From: Microbulbifer variabilis
GTDB lineage: Bacteria; Pseudomonadota; Gammaproteobacteria; Pseudomonadales; Cellvibrionaceae
Assembly (NCBI RefSeq): GCF_020524905.1
Contig: NZ_JAIVKI010000011.1
Span: 90,646 to 154,645, forward strand
Reading direction: 5' to 3'
Length of the DNA stretch: 64,000 nucleotides
A program made the translations under genes and the position numbers. The notes under the pieces were generated by a model that saw only the letters and a program-made list of their open reading frames with translations, ran no database searches and was not told the DNA's origin. Shown here in pieces: positions 9,152 through 19,262 of this stretch (its first letter is position 1; each line of letters opens with the position of its first letter).

Positions 9152-10737
9152 TCAAGTAGTCGAGATAAACTTACGCACTTCCTCAAGAAACTCTTTTGAA
9201 GCTGGTTCACGTCCCAGTAACAAATGCCCATCACTATCTAGACCAACAAATCTAGCGTTTGGAATACTTGATGCGATATCGCATGCTGTTTTTACCGGAA
9301 TCCGTTGATCTCCTAAAGAATGGATAACCAATGTAGGAACAGTGACTTTACTGAGTTGATCACGAACATCTATGCTGCTAAACACAGAAAGAAAGCGAAC
9401 TGCATTTCTGGAGAAGTTGTTAGGCGTTGAAATTCATTGAACCAAGCCAACTCACTAGTATTAGCCCTTGGCATAAATGTTGAGGAGAATATCTGTCGGT
9501 ATGCGGGGTTATCTTGCCCCCAGCCGGCTTTAGTAAGAGTCATTACCGCTTCTCTCTCTTTTATCACAGACTCTGTAGCCCCAATCCGCCAGCCGGCTGC
9601 GTAACCACCAAATAAAATAAGTTGCTTTACCTTTTCCGGGTGTCTAACTGCATATTCGATAGAGACAGCCGCTCCTTGAGAAATACCAAGTAGCGTAAAG
9701 TTATCAACGTCGCAAGCATCAATAACAGTTTCAAGATCTGTTACGAATGATTCAAAAGAGATATTGTCAACATCCCAGTCTGAAAGACCATTTCCACGTT
9801 CATCATAGCGTATAAACCGATGGTCAATAGATAGTTCCCGGAACAAAGGGCTCCAAATTGGAGAGTCCCAATCATACTCCAAATGACTCAACCAATTAGC
9901 GGCCTTTACGATTGGTGGGCCATCACCAATCGTTGCGAACGCGATGCGGGCGCCATCCGAGACAGTACAAAATTCAATTTTCTGTTCGCTCAGAAGTTTT
10001 CTTTCGCGAAGTTGTTCATTGGTGTGAACATTGCAGGTCTCTACCTCCGCTGGCTTATATGGTGACCAGGCGATTCCAGCCTTTCTAAACCTTTCCACCA
10101 ATTGTGGTCTAGTACTCGCCATTTCCCGTGTAAGCCCCAGCCTATCCATCTTTTCCAGTAGCTGAGTCGCTGCGAGGGGGTTGTATGGTTCAAGACTTTC
10201 CCAGCAGCGCGCCCACCTCAATTGGTTTGGAGGTGAGATATCTGGGTGAGTAGACAGACGGGAGAGTATTTTGCCACGCAAAAGCCCTACCTCCTCCCGC
10301 TCAGCAAGCAGCCACTGCTGGAATAACTCTTGATCAGACAAATCTATCCCTTCAAGAAATGGCTCCTGCAGTTCAGAATTGATAGCCTTGAGGTCATCTG
10401 CTGATAATTCAGATTCTTCGAGCTTAGACATAATTGACTTAATATCAATTTCAATGTCATCTGTCTTTAGGCTCACCCTCTCTCGATCCGCAATCAATCG
10501 TTCTGTATCGGAGTGATTGACAATGGGGCGTATTTTACTTAATGACCACCTGAGGGATGCTCTAGGATCGTCAGGTAACTCCCAAAATATTTCACACAAA
10601 CGATCACGACGATGCGGCCGAGCGGCCAAAACCAAGAACGCAAGAAGTGCACGTGTCCTTTTAGATCGTGGAAGACTTACTCGCTCTCCATCACGATAAA
10701 CAGTCAGCTCTCCAAGCATTTGGATTGTAATACTCAT
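9152..10737 (-). pseudogene. BTAD regulator fused to alpha/beta hydrolase, frameshifted
   Basis: The N-terminal part (455 residues from the ATG at 10737) contains an OmpR-type winged helix (about 1-90, starting IQMLGELTVYRDGERVSLP), a BTAD-type helical domain (about 91-225) and the first half of an alpha/beta hydrolase with nucleophile Ser353 in GISQGAA. The rest of the hydrolase, with Asp in HSLGDQRIPV and His in DSDGHLLL, is in another frame down to 9152. The two frames join near 9400-9405, where one G appears missing: restoring it after the ATG of SPEM gives VRFLSVFSSID and a continuous protein of about 530 residues. Such fusions are SARP-like regulators with a possible ligand-binding or enzymatic hydrolase module. 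The shift separates Ser from Asp and His. It could be a real mutation or a sequencing error. Confidence 0.75.
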
Positions 10738-11206
10738 AGCCGAAATACTTATCCTTAAATACAGTAATGCTCTTAACCAAATGAATGAAGAAGATCTTGA
10801 GAAAAAATCAATCAGACTCGTTTACAAGTCTAATTACACTAACCAAAAATGACTATCGCAGTTCATCGGGCAGGAAAAATGCCTATAATCTTCTCATTAT
10901 CACGATTACCTGCAAATAGACAGGTACATAGATGTTATGCAATGTATATTGAAAGACGAGGCATAATTTCGGCTAGCAACCCACTAGAGTTGAGCCCATC
11001 TGATACGGAAGTTTAGCACCTGCCTCATTAACATGGTATTAACCGAATAGATTAATATTTGATCAAACCTTTAGGTCTAACACTGACCACACCATGAACA
11101 CCAGGATTCCTACTGAAGGGTGATGAAAAACCAGCAACCTACTTTCCATAATGGCCCCTCATAATTTAATGAAGGGCCAATTATGCAGGTTACTTCTACA
11201 GCTCAA
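10738..11206. other. Intergenic region
   Basis: No coding frame was found in this 469 bp between the BTAD gene and the megasynthase. It holds a hairpin near 11152-11179 that could end the megasynthase transcript, and presumably the promoter of the BTAD gene. Confidence 0.5.
11152..11179 (-). terminator. Hairpin downstream of the megasynthase gene
   Basis: TGGCCCCTCAT and ATGAAGGGCCA pair over 11 positions with one mismatch around a 6-base loop. It starts 27 bp after the stop of the minus-strand megasynthase. The U-tract is poor, so termination is only inferred. Confidence 0.35.
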
Positions 11207-14200
11207 CTAGTAAATAGACTCCTCTTGACATAGTTCAATGCCTGCAGATTGCGTTGAACCCCGCCGTAGATCAACCATACGTGCGATAAACCAAATAAAT
11301 GGTTCTACTTGGCCATTTAATACACAGCTTCCCGTGGAAATACTACGGAGTAAGCCCTGTACATTCGATGAGTGCAGCGCAGAAACTGCCTCTTTATCTT
11401 TAAGCACCAGTGAACAGGAAGGCAAGCCAGAGATGTTGTGATCACTCAGTGTGGCATGTCCGTCGTAACATAAAATTCTGACAGGCTCCGATGGTTCAGA
11501 GACATGTACGGCCAAGGTCAGATTTGGAGTTGGACCAGAATGACTCACCATAAATTGTTTAAGATAGCCTGAGAAAGTCGTTGCCCAGTCTTCCACTTCA
11601 GACTGCGCCCAGCGTAAGTCCATGGGTTCTTTTTCAGTCTGCACCAACAGAGCATCTACTTCCCGCTCTGCTTCGATAAGCGCTTGAACGGTCTTATCGA
11701 CATCCTCTTTCGTATGAGCCGCCGAGCAGATCAGCCTGAGGCGGCCACGCCCTGGTTCTACAATGGGATAAGTCACTGCCGATGTTTGAACACCGCGCTT
11801 GTATAGTTCCTGCACAATAGCAAACAGTTTATCTTTGTCGCCAAAATGCGGCGTGACAATGGGGCCATCTCCCGTGCCCAAATCATAGCCCGCCTCTTCA
11901 AATTTCTGGCGCATGTAGCGGGTGGTATCCCAAAGCCGCTCGCGCAATTGGTCGTCAGATCTCAAGCGACGCAAAGCAGTGAGTGCTGCAGCAATATCGG
12001 CAGGACTGACCGAAGCCTGGAAAATGTAAGCTCTGGATGATGATCGCAACAGATCGATATATTCTTGCTTCGCCGCCACAACACCTCCAAGGCTCCCAAG
12101 CGCCTTACTCAGTGTTGTCATAATGAAATCGACCTGATCCGTAACTCCCTGAGCGGCACAAATGCCAGCGCCACCTTCGCCATAAAATCCGAACGAATGG
12201 GCTTCATCTACCAAAACGAGTGCATTATATCTCTTGGCCGTACGCACAATTTCTGCAACCGGTGCGGCGCCCTCCCCCATACTGTAAACGCCTTCGAGAA
12301 CCACAAGAATCGTACGGTAAGGAGACACTTCTGATTCGAGTACCGCTTCCAGGTCTGCGGCATTATTGTGTTGGAATGTTCTGATCGTGGCCCCACAAAG
12401 GCGGGCACCGTCAACGATCGATGCGTGGCATAGCTGGTCGATAACGACCACATCATCTTTGCCAAGAAGCCCGGCAACCGCACCGACATTTGCGGTATAC
12501 CCTGTCGGGAAAAGGCAGGCACTGGGCTTTCCTACCAATTCAGCAAATTCCGTTTCGAACGCCAGGTGAAGATCCGTTAAACCCGATGCAGCGGCTGAGG
12601 TTCCCATACCAGTACCAAAATGCTTCGCAGCAGCAATAGATTCCTCGATCACCTGCTGATCCCGATTCAAACCAAGATATAAATTGGTCGTCCAGATAAT
12701 GGCTTCCTGCTCTTCATCGTTATACACATCGCTAACCGTACCCCGAGTCGCACTGCCGGTGCGCAACACTTTGCTGTAAGGGTTTCTACGCTGGTTGTTA
12801 ACCATGTGCATCACTTCCTGTACCAGCTTACTCTTATCCATCGCAGACCAGGAAGGCGCTTTTGCGGCCTGGAATGTTGGGTGGCTGGACTGAATATGTG
12901 ACTGGAAGTCGGCGAGGGAATCCGATGCTACAGAGTACGCTTTCTCTCTATGTCCCCTGCCAATACCACTACTCATCAAGTCAATAATATGACTCGCCAG
13001 AGCTTCGGGAGTGGAGTACTCGTTAATTGCCTGTGGAGGCAATGTAAGCCCAATATTGTTCGTCAAGCGACGCGCAAACTCCAATGTTGTCAGTGAGTCG
13101 AGGCCCAAACCCGTAAACGAATGTTCTGGCGATACTTCTTCGGAATCGCCGATATTAAGTAGAGCGGCTATTTCCCCCTGAATAATCGACAGTACCGTAG
13201 CTTCCTGCTCATGCCTTGAGCCCATCAAACGCTGCAACAGGTTGCTGTTGGAACCACTGGTGTTATCGGGGCCTTGTTCTCGATGTCTGCTCTTTTCCAA
13301 CTCTATAAGCTGCTTTCGGTCGAGCTTGTCATTCGGTAAAAACGGTAACTCCTCTAGATGTCTTACGATTTGAGGAACCATATATTTTGGCAGTCGCTCT
13401 GCCAAAAACTCTTTAACTGAAGTGTCTGTTACACTTTCATCCCGACTCACGACAAAGACGACAAGCATTTTCTGACCGATACCACCCTCTACTGCCGCAG
13501 CAGCCGCTGCGTCAACACCTGGCATAGACTCGAGTGTCGACTCAATCTCTTCAAGTTCTATCCGGTATCCTCTCACCTTCACCTGCTGATCGACTCGACC
13601 AAGAAATTCGATTTCTCCATTCCCTGCCCACTGGCACAAATCCCCAGTTTTATACAAGCGAGAATCAGGGATTAAATCGGTAGGTTCCAGCTCAATAAAA
13701 CGTTCTTTGGTTTTTTCCTCATCGTACAAGTACCCTCGTGCAAGCTTACTCCCTGCCAGATACAACTCTCCCGCAACACCAGGAGAAACCGGCTGCATTT
13801 TGTCATTCAAAATATACGCGCGGGAATTAGGTACGGACTTTCCAATTGTGACTATTTTAGAGCCAGGTGGCACTTTAGCAATTGTGGAATACACCGTATC
13901 TTCTGTGGGTCCATAAGCATTGAAGACCTTTAATCCGGGAGCCATAGCCTGTACTTGCTCAACCAGTGATCGCTTTAGCGCCTCGCCACCAAAAACGAGA
14001 CAACGTAGCCCCTCAGGTAATTTTTCTGTCGCCAGCAATGTCTGCATTGCCGACGGCACGGTTACGCAGGTTCTCACTTGATTTGCTGAAGATAGCTTTG
14101 TCATCTCAAGAATATTCTTGCCCAGTATTACCGTGCCCCCAAGCGACAGGGTGCCCAAAATTTCCATAACCGAAGTATCAAAACAAACTGAAGCTCCAGC

Positions 14201-14827
14201 AAAAACACCCTTGAGTTCCTCTTCATTTAACAGTTCGTCCATCGACTGGCACATAGCGACAATGTTTTTATGCTCGACAGCAACACCTTTTGGCCGCCCG
14301 GTTGAGCCGGATGTGTAGATAACATAAGCCAAATCATTTTCGGACGGCTCCGCGCAGCGGATTGCCTTGGCACCCACTCTATCGATCCGTACCAACTCAC
14401 GCACTCCCTCGCATAAGTTTTCTGAAGTATCGCCATCCACAATGGCCGCCACCGCGCCGGAATGTTCCAGCATATATCGTACCCGATCCCTCGGATATGC
14501 AGGGTCTAAAGGCACATAGGCGCAACCTGCTCTCATCACACCAATTAAAGCAGCGACAAGTTCCCAGGAACGGTTCATGCAAACTCCGACCAAAGAGCCT
14601 GGTAATACACCACGAGCTTCAAGCTCACCCGCAATGGCATTGGACCGGATAAGTAATTGATTGAAATCAATTGTCGCATTGCCATCGACAATTGCCTTGC
14701 GACTGGGGTGATGTTGCATTTGCCTTTCGATTAAATGCCAAACTGTCTCTCCCGTTGTTGGAAGGTTTGAGCATAGGGTTACATCACACTGAGACTTTAT
14801 CTGGGGGCTATCAACAGAACTATTCAC
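11207..14827 (-). CDS. One-module megasynthase: adenylation, carrier, alpha-oxoamine synthase
   Basis: With the GTG at 14827 the protein has 1206 residues; an AAAAGG site lies about 8 bases upstream. The frame extends to a TTG at 14950, but that start has no ribosome-binding site. Domain order: amino-acid adenylation domain (about 20-510; [11 protein letters not shown] at 171-181, [36 protein letters not shown]), peptidyl carrier (Ser578 in GLGLDSL), PLP-dependent alpha-oxoamine synthase of the AONS/SPT/ALAS type (about 690-1070; [18 protein letters not shown] with Asp874 and His877, Schiff-base Lys908 in [11 protein letters not shown]), and a C-terminal 120 residues that weakly resemble an SCP2 lipid-binding domain. 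Core A4 reads FDTSVMEI, whose Asp fits an alpha-amino acid. I infer that an aminoacyl thioester is condensed with a second amino acid by decarboxylation, giving an alpha-amino ketone. No other biosynthetic gene adjoins it. Confidence 0.88.
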   Translation of the reverse strand: MNSSVDSPQIKSQCDVTLCSNLPTTGETVWHLIERQMQHHPSRKAIVDGNATIDFNQLLIRSNAIAGELEARGVLPGSLVGVCMNRSWELVAALIGVMRAGCAYVPLDPAYPRDRVRYMLEHSGAVAAIVDGDTSENLCEGVRELVRIDRVGAKAIRCAEPSENDLAYVIYTSGSTGRPKGVAVEHKNIVAMCQSMDELLNEEELKGVFAGASVCFDTSVMEILGTLSLGGTVILGKNILEMTKLSSANQVRTCVTVPSAMQTLLATEKLPEGLRCLVFGGEALKRSLVEQVQAMAPGLKVFNAYGPTEDTVYSTIAKVPPGSKIVTIGKSVPNSRAYILNDKMQPVSPGVAGELYLAGSKLARGYLYDEEKTKERFIELEPTDLIPDSRLYKTGDLCQWAGNGEIEFLGRVDQQVKVRGYRIELEEIESTLESMPGVDAAAAAAVEGGIGQKMLVVFVVSRDESVTDTSVKEFLAERLPKYMVPQIVRHLEELPFLPNDKLDRKQLIELEKSRHREQGPDNTSGSNSNLLQRLMGSRHEQEATVLSIIQGEIAALLNIGDSEEVSPEHSFTGLGLDSLTTLEFARRLTNNIGLTLPPQAINEYSTPEALASHIIDLMSSGIGRGHREKAYSVASDSLADFQSHIQSSHPTFQAAKAPSWSAMDKSKLVQEVMHMVNNQRRNPYSKVLRTGSATRGTVSDVYNDEEQEAIIWTTNLYLGLNRDQQVIEESIAAAKHFGTGMGTSAAASGLTDLHLAFETEFAELVGKPSACLFPTGYTANVGAVAGLLGKDDVVVIDQLCHASIVDGARLCGATIRTFQHNNAADLEAVLESEVSPYRTILVVLEGVYSMGEGAAPVAEIVRTAKRYNALVLVDEAHSFGFYGEGGAGICAAQGVTDQVDFIMTTLSKALGSLGGVVAAKQEYIDLLRSSSRAYIFQASVSPADIAAALTALRRLRSDDQLRERLWDTTRYMRQKFEEAGYDLGTGDGPIVTPHFGDKDKLFAIVQELYKRGVQTSAVTYPIVEPGRGRLRLICSAAHTKEDVDKTVQALIEAEREVDALLVQTEKEPMDLRWAQSEVEDWATTFSGYLKQFMVSHSGPTPNLTLAVHVSEPSEPVRILCYDGHATLSDHNISGLPSCSLVLKDKEAVSALHSSNVQGLLRSISTGSCVLNGQVEPFIWFIARMVDLRRGSTQSAGIELCQEESIY

Positions 14828-15444
14828 TAAATAATACCTTTTATTTTTATTTAAAGATCTAAATTTACTTTTTATTTTAATCAGAAATCTTTTAAACCTG
14901 GTTACAAACTCCTTACTTAACAGAATTGTAAAATGAAGGGCTTGCGCCAACTAGCGGGCGTAAGCCGTTGATGGAGATTTCTCTCAATCTCTACTTTAGC
15001 GATGTGGCGGGAATCACTCACTTCTGTTATGCAGAACAGACGCCTTCGTCGACTTTGAGGCAACACCACCGATCGTAGTGGGGACGAGTGCTCTGGCCTC
15101 GACCTTCTTCAGGTTCAATGCCGTATCTGGATAATCTCCTCACCCCTGCTAACCGTGTCCCAGGCAATCTTCAGCCTAGCCCTATCATGGTGTAGCACGG
15201 CAGCCTGAACCCAATGTTGGCCGCAGATAATTCAATACTGTACGCAAAGAACTGCCCAAGCACTAGCAACTATCCATCCCTAACCTAGTTCACGATATTA
15301 TCTCCGTAAGGAATTGCGCAGAGTGTGACACATCCCCAATATCAATAACCCCAAGAATCGTATTCCGTATCGTAAAGCTGGCAGAGCAGCACTCAATCCA
15401 ACAAATGTCAGAACATCAGTCTGTGAAAACACAAGCGGCAAAGC
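14828..15444. other. Intergenic region, possibly decayed DNA
   Basis: The first part is the leader of the megasynthase gene. Between about 15000 and 15300 the base composition becomes more GC-rich and coding-like, with short minus-strand stretches (for example LKIAWDTVSRGEEIIQIRH) broken by stops. This looks like a decayed gene, perhaps of a mobile element, but I could not assign it. Confidence 0.35.
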
Positions 15445-15720
15445 TCATTGCTTCAAAAGTTGGCAATTATCCCAATATAGAGGGGGAATAAAGAGGGTAA
15501 AATGGGAAGAGTTGATGATTATACCATCTGAGTTAAAAAATACTGTCCAGAGTGAGTCAATATTTATTTTTTTCACATCAACCATCCAATTCGGATATTT
15601 AATAGGCCCGATGATAAAGCCTACAACTGAATGAATAAATAGAAAACATAGGAAAGGCGAATAAATTATTGAATTAGCTACAAACCTCTCATGCAATTCG
15701 TCATGGATTAGTTGAGCCAT
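15445..15720 (-). CDS. Small hypothetical membrane protein
   Basis: A 91-residue frame starts at the ATG at 15720 (a TTG lies two codons upstream). It contains a hydrophobic stretch of about 20 residues (FLCFLFIHSVVGFIIGPI) and a second weaker one, so it could be a small membrane protein. The ribosome-binding site is poor and no family is recognised. It may be noise in an AT-rich gap. Confidence 0.3.
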   Translation of the reverse strand: MAQLIHDELHERFVANSIIYSPFLCFLFIHSVVGFIIGPIKYPNWMVDVKKINIDSLWTVFFNSDGIIINSSHFTLFIPPLYWDNCQLLKQ

Positions 15721-15875
15721 TTTCAAAAAGGACTACGTAGTAGCTAAGGATCTGCAAAGCGAACAAGATAAGGATTTTCTTGGTACTTTTGGTGAAAATT
15801 GAAAGTGATTTTTTCCAGTGTAGAAACTAGTGGCCACCCTTTACGTGACCACTCTCATTTCAAACCATTAATTGG

Positions 15876-17126
15876 CTAAGCATTGTACCATGGGGGGACG
15901 ATCCACTGCCCAAAGTACCAGTTACGAGGTACAAGCGCTCCGTAACCCTGCCCTAAGCGGTCAGGCTTGTTAATGGTGGGGTTCATTGCCCACCCCTCTG
16001 CCAGAGTAACCTTGACACCATTGATTGTACACATCGCTATAAACTCTCTAAATCCCTGCAAGCTTTGAATGACCACCTCACGGCGAGCAGGAGTAAATGC
16101 AATAAGAGGCAAATCGATGTCATTTACAAATGGGCGTGCTGCTTCGTCACTATGCCAGAGTACATTTCTTCTCGGGAATGGTCCCCAATGCCCTCCCCCA
16201 GTTCTTGGGGTGTGGACATTAGAGATTAAAGAGTTGACTGTCTGGCTTACTTCATAGATACGGTTAGTGATGTTACCAAGCTTTGTACCCTGCCCTTGAG
16301 TTGTAAAATTTCTTTCTAAATGGGTTTCGATATGCTGACGCTGCGACCAAGCTTGCATGGTACCAAGAACACGACGGTCATCTCCGTACCTATCATATTT
16401 TTTAGCACCCTGCTTAAATGGCCAAATAGCAAATAGATCATAGTCTCCCGTAATGGCATTAAGTGGATGTTCATTTCGGAACTGCCGATGTTCGACAGGA
16501 TTAGTCATCGCCAGCAGCGGTTCGTACATATCTTTGTATTTAGTGTCATATTGAACAACAATATTCCCACGCTCCTGGATAAAACCCGACTGCCTACTCT
16601 TTTCCTTATCAACATAAACTCCCCACATATCCCCTAAACATGTACCAACTTTGATAAGTGAGTAATGGAAAATAATACCGCTAGGATGACTGGCTACCCC
16701 TTCATAGCGATCATCCGTTTTTCTTATAACGTTAATTTTCCCATTGCGGATGAGCCAATCAACCCTGTCTTGATGTAAACGAAGAGGCGTTGTTGATGCA
16801 GTCCAGCCCGCAACAGAGTGTGTGTCGGTGAAAGCCTCATGATGTTGATCTCGGTTATACCCCGCCTTTCCCATACCGTGTTTATTTAATCGAGGGTCGA
16901 GCAAAACAAAACCGGCCATAGGCCCCCAGTCACAAGACTTACCATGAATTCTAAAGCCTTTGGTGTCATATCCTTGCTCAAGTAACTGAGTACAGGTTGG
17001 TCCTGTTGCACGCACAATGATGACGCAGCGGTGCGATGCTGCAGTAACTTTAAAAGCCTCTGCATGGGTGGCTGGGCAGCCTATAAGATTTTCACGTAAT
17101 ATAGCATTGTTAAATATAAGTTCCAT
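15876..17126 (-). CDS. Edema factor/ExoY-like nucleotidyl cyclase toxin
   Basis: This 416-residue protein matches the catalytic core of anthrax edema factor and Pseudomonas ExoY, toxins that make cAMP or other cyclic nucleotides inside host cells after activation by a host protein. It begins with GCPATHAEAF (edema factor has a similar IPKEHADAF block). Arg39, Lys56 in TKGF and Lys63 in HGKSCDWGPMAGF have the same spacing (17 and 7) as edema factor Arg329, Lys346 and Lys353. The metal-binding pair is Asp228 and Asp230 in GDYDLFAIWP. The later region, matching the edema factor switch around His577-Glu588, is diverged (GGHWGPFPRR), so the activator may differ. There is no signal peptide; about 40 C-terminal residues are unassigned. 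An AGGA site precedes the ATG. A C58 protease gene and a pore-forming toxin gene follow upstream on the same strand, each about 0.7 kb apart. Confidence 0.88.
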   Translation of the reverse strand: MELIFNNAILRENLIGCPATHAEAFKVTAASHRCVIIVRATGPTCTQLLEQGYDTKGFRIHGKSCDWGPMAGFVLLDPRLNKHGMGKAGYNRDQHHEAFTDTHSVAGWTASTTPLRLHQDRVDWLIRNGKINVIRKTDDRYEGVASHPSGIIFHYSLIKVGTCLGDMWGVYVDKEKSRQSGFIQERGNIVVQYDTKYKDMYEPLLAMTNPVEHRQFRNEHPLNAITGDYDLFAIWPFKQGAKKYDRYGDDRRVLGTMQAWSQRQHIETHLERNFTTQGQGTKLGNITNRIYEVSQTVNSLISNVHTPRTGGGHWGPFPRRNVLWHSDEAARPFVNDIDLPLIAFTPARREVVIQSLQGFREFIAMCTINGVKVTLAEGWAMNPTINKPDRLGQGYGALVPRNWYFGQWIVPPWYNA

Positions 17127-17810
17127 ACGTCAGCTTCCTGCTTGAAGGCTACTAATGATATATTTTGAATTGAATATTCTTGAGGTAAATGATAGAAATA
17201 TTAATACTCAGAGTCAGTGCTTAGTACATTTATTCCATAGTGAAAAATCCTTATCGCCGATAAGGCGCCACTAAATGGCGTCATCATGTCTTCACTGAAC
17301 TTTCAGAAATCTCTCGGGTTACTCATAAGCTCTCCAACCGTAAATGTCAGAGTGAAGCAGGTAGGGCTCACCAGGACTCTACCGATCATTCCTAGCGACA
17401 ATATCGATTCTTAGGCTGATATGTTTTGCAACCTTACTTCTCCAGCTTGGGGGCTATCCACTGCCTGTCTCACACTGAAGACACAGGTATCTTATCCACC
17501 ATCTAAGAGGATTGCTTTAGATTTTCACCCACTCTTTTTAGAATTTAGCCGTTATTTCAGTTTTTTTTACTGTCTGATCTGGAGCATTTCGAACAAGGAC
17601 AAAAGAGCACTCAGTATCATGAGTGCCTATTTAATAAGGAGGGTGACAAAGATACCGGCAGGTCACTCTCTAGTCTGACAGCGCATCTAGAAATGATGTC
17701 ATCTACTATTGACCAGCCCCATCTCTTTCATTTTGACTACAAACAAGGGAGTCGGTAACGATTTTAGGAAGACCTTCGCCAAGGTTAACTGAAAGCGCCA
17801 AAAAAATAGT
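17127..17810. other. Intergenic region, no gene seen
   Basis: This 684 bp gap between the cyclase and protease genes has no persuasive frame on either strand. A short hairpin (CCTTATC/GATAAGG) lies near 17250-17266. It is long for two genes that might act together, so each may have its own promoter. Confidence 0.45.
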
Positions 17811-18551
17811 TTACCAAACCCTATTGGTGTAAGCTTTAACCTCCCAACTGTTCCTGAACTGAACCCATCCAGACATATAAGCATGCCGATAATATGCATC
17901 AAAAAAGTCGAAGAAATCATCTCTCGTTGCAAATCGATATTCACCATAGTTAGGATCAAAGAAAAGAGCCCCAATATCTGAATTCACCCTATCATCCGCC
18001 ACCCAGGCAGCAATGGCATGTCCGGCCCGCGCTCCTGAAAAAGAAATATATGCATAAGCATCCTTCAAGCGGCGCAGTGCATTCACTAAGCTTACATTAA
18101 TCGGAGGAACAGCTCGAAGTGGCGGGGCTGGCTGTCCGGGCCGTATAACGACCATATTATTAAGCGCCTCATCAATGGAGCTGTTGCACCAGCGTATCTC
18201 CTTATGTAACCCATGGTTTATAAGCCAATTTTCAATATTTATGCACTGACGCCCATTTCCATGAGTCCAAGTATGGAAATCCCTTCCCACCTTTATCAGC
18301 TCACCAACATTTAAGGATCGATAAGTACGTACAGAAAACAGACCCAACTGATGAATTCTGGGTGTCAACCCTAATTTTGCCGGCAGACTTTTGCCATCTT
18401 TTGCATTTGACTTTATCCAGTGTGCGGCTAATGCCGCACAAATTCCAAATGCACCAAACCTAAAGTAGAAAATATAGGTGCGAGGCGATGACTGTGAAAA
18501 CCCCCAGGTTTTCACACCATTATTCCGCCTGGCAATTCTATTAACCCCCAT
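17811..18551 (-). CDS. YopT-like C58 family cysteine protease effector
   Basis: This 246-residue protein shows the three landmarks of the YopT/AvrPphB (C58) protease family in the right order and spacing. Cys38 is in FGICAALAAHWI, His178 in GARAGHAIAAWV, and Asp199 in LFFDPNYGEYRF, followed by an aromatic acidic tail (DDFFDFFDAYY). Family members are injected or toxin-borne proteases; YopT removes the prenylated tail of Rho GTPases and AvrPphB cuts a plant kinase. The fold core starts close to the N-terminus, leaving only about 30 residues for a secretion signal, and there is no Sec signal peptide. A GGGAGT site precedes the ATG. Together with the adjacent cyclase and pore-former, it suggests a set directed at eukaryotic cells. 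The target is unknown. Confidence 0.8.
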   Translation of the reverse strand: MGVNRIARRNNGVKTWGFSQSSPRTYIFYFRFGAFGICAALAAHWIKSNAKDGKSLPAKLGLTPRIHQLGLFSVRTYRSLNVGELIKVGRDFHTWTHGNGRQCINIENWLINHGLHKEIRWCNSSIDEALNNMVVIRPGQPAPPLRAVPPINVSLVNALRRLKDAYAYISFSGARAGHAIAAWVADDRVNSDIGALFFDPNYGEYRFATRDDFFDFFDAYYRHAYMSGWVQFRNSWEVKAYTNRVW

Positions 18552-18944
18552 GTCACTCTTACTCCCTGTCTCAATTAACTTTTTTCAGAAACCCTAATAC
18601 TGCAATCACATACAAACCAAGAAAGACTTAACTTAAATCCATCATGCATAAAGCCATTTGTATACTTTACCCAAAATCTCAAATGTCTACTTTCAATTTT
18701 GGGCATTTATTTTTAACTTTTCTAAATTGAGCAGGCAGTGAGTACTGGCGTACAAGGGGGAAACTTCACAGGATAGAAACATCAGGCAATAAACTACCAT
18801 TTTATAGATGTGGTGTTCGTTTAAGAGTTTCCTTAGATTTGATAAAGGATAAGCAACCTAAAGATATCACTCAATCTATGCAAAGCCTTCGCACAACAGT
18901 AAAAGTAGGCACTTTAGTTACCCTGATGTCTGAGCCATATCAGA
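18552..18944. other. Intergenic region, no gene seen
   Basis: This AT-rich 393 bp stretch separates the protease gene from the short greB fragment and likely carries the protease promoter. Nothing else was recognised. Confidence 0.45.
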
Positions 18945-19138
18945 AAATAAAGAGGGAGTGGCCGTAAGCTATAGAATAGTTGGGCCAGATGAGTTTGATG
19001 TAAAGGCCGATATAATTTCCATGGAATCTCCCTTGGCTCGTTCGCTGCTAAGGTGTAGGCCTGATGATGAGATGGGTATTCATCTGAGGAAAAATGGCAG
19101 ACTTATTTTATTATTGAAATCCGTTACGAAGAGTAGAG
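18945..19138 (+). pseudogene. greB: Third greB copy, 3' fragment
   Basis: About 190 bp repeats the last third of greB, from the codons for VSYRIVGPDEFDVKA to the stop. One base is missing near 19090 (CATCTGAGG against CGTCTGGGAG in the second copy), which throws the end out of frame, though the nucleotide match continues to the terminal codons. It is closer to the second copy than to the intact gene: both have TGGCAGACTTATTTTATTA before the last codons. It lies between the protease and the pore-forming toxin genes on the opposite strand and is certainly non-functional. Confidence 0.85.
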
Positions 19139-19200
19139 ATAAGTTCCTTCAAACCATAAGAAAAAGAGCGGCTCAAGTACAAGGGAGCTACTAGATTTAG

Positions 19201-19238
19201 AAACAAAAAAAGGCTTATTTCCCTTGAAATAAGCCTTT
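19201..19238 (-). terminator. Intrinsic terminator of the pore-forming toxin gene
   Basis: AAAGGCTTATTTC and GAAATAAGCCTTT form a perfect 13 bp stem with a 4-base loop. On the minus strand the stem is followed by a run of seven T (then GTTT). It lies 25 bp after the stop of the toxin gene and is a textbook intrinsic terminator. Confidence 0.85.
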
Positions 19239-19262
19239 GAAGCTTAATTATTCATCTATTTT

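Noticed and set aside
15000..15300. Remnant of a group II intron or transposase
   Set aside because: Coding-like pieces exist but none could be matched to a family.
17421..17678. 85-codon frame between the cyclase and protease genes
   Set aside because: No ribosome-binding site and no protein-like pattern.
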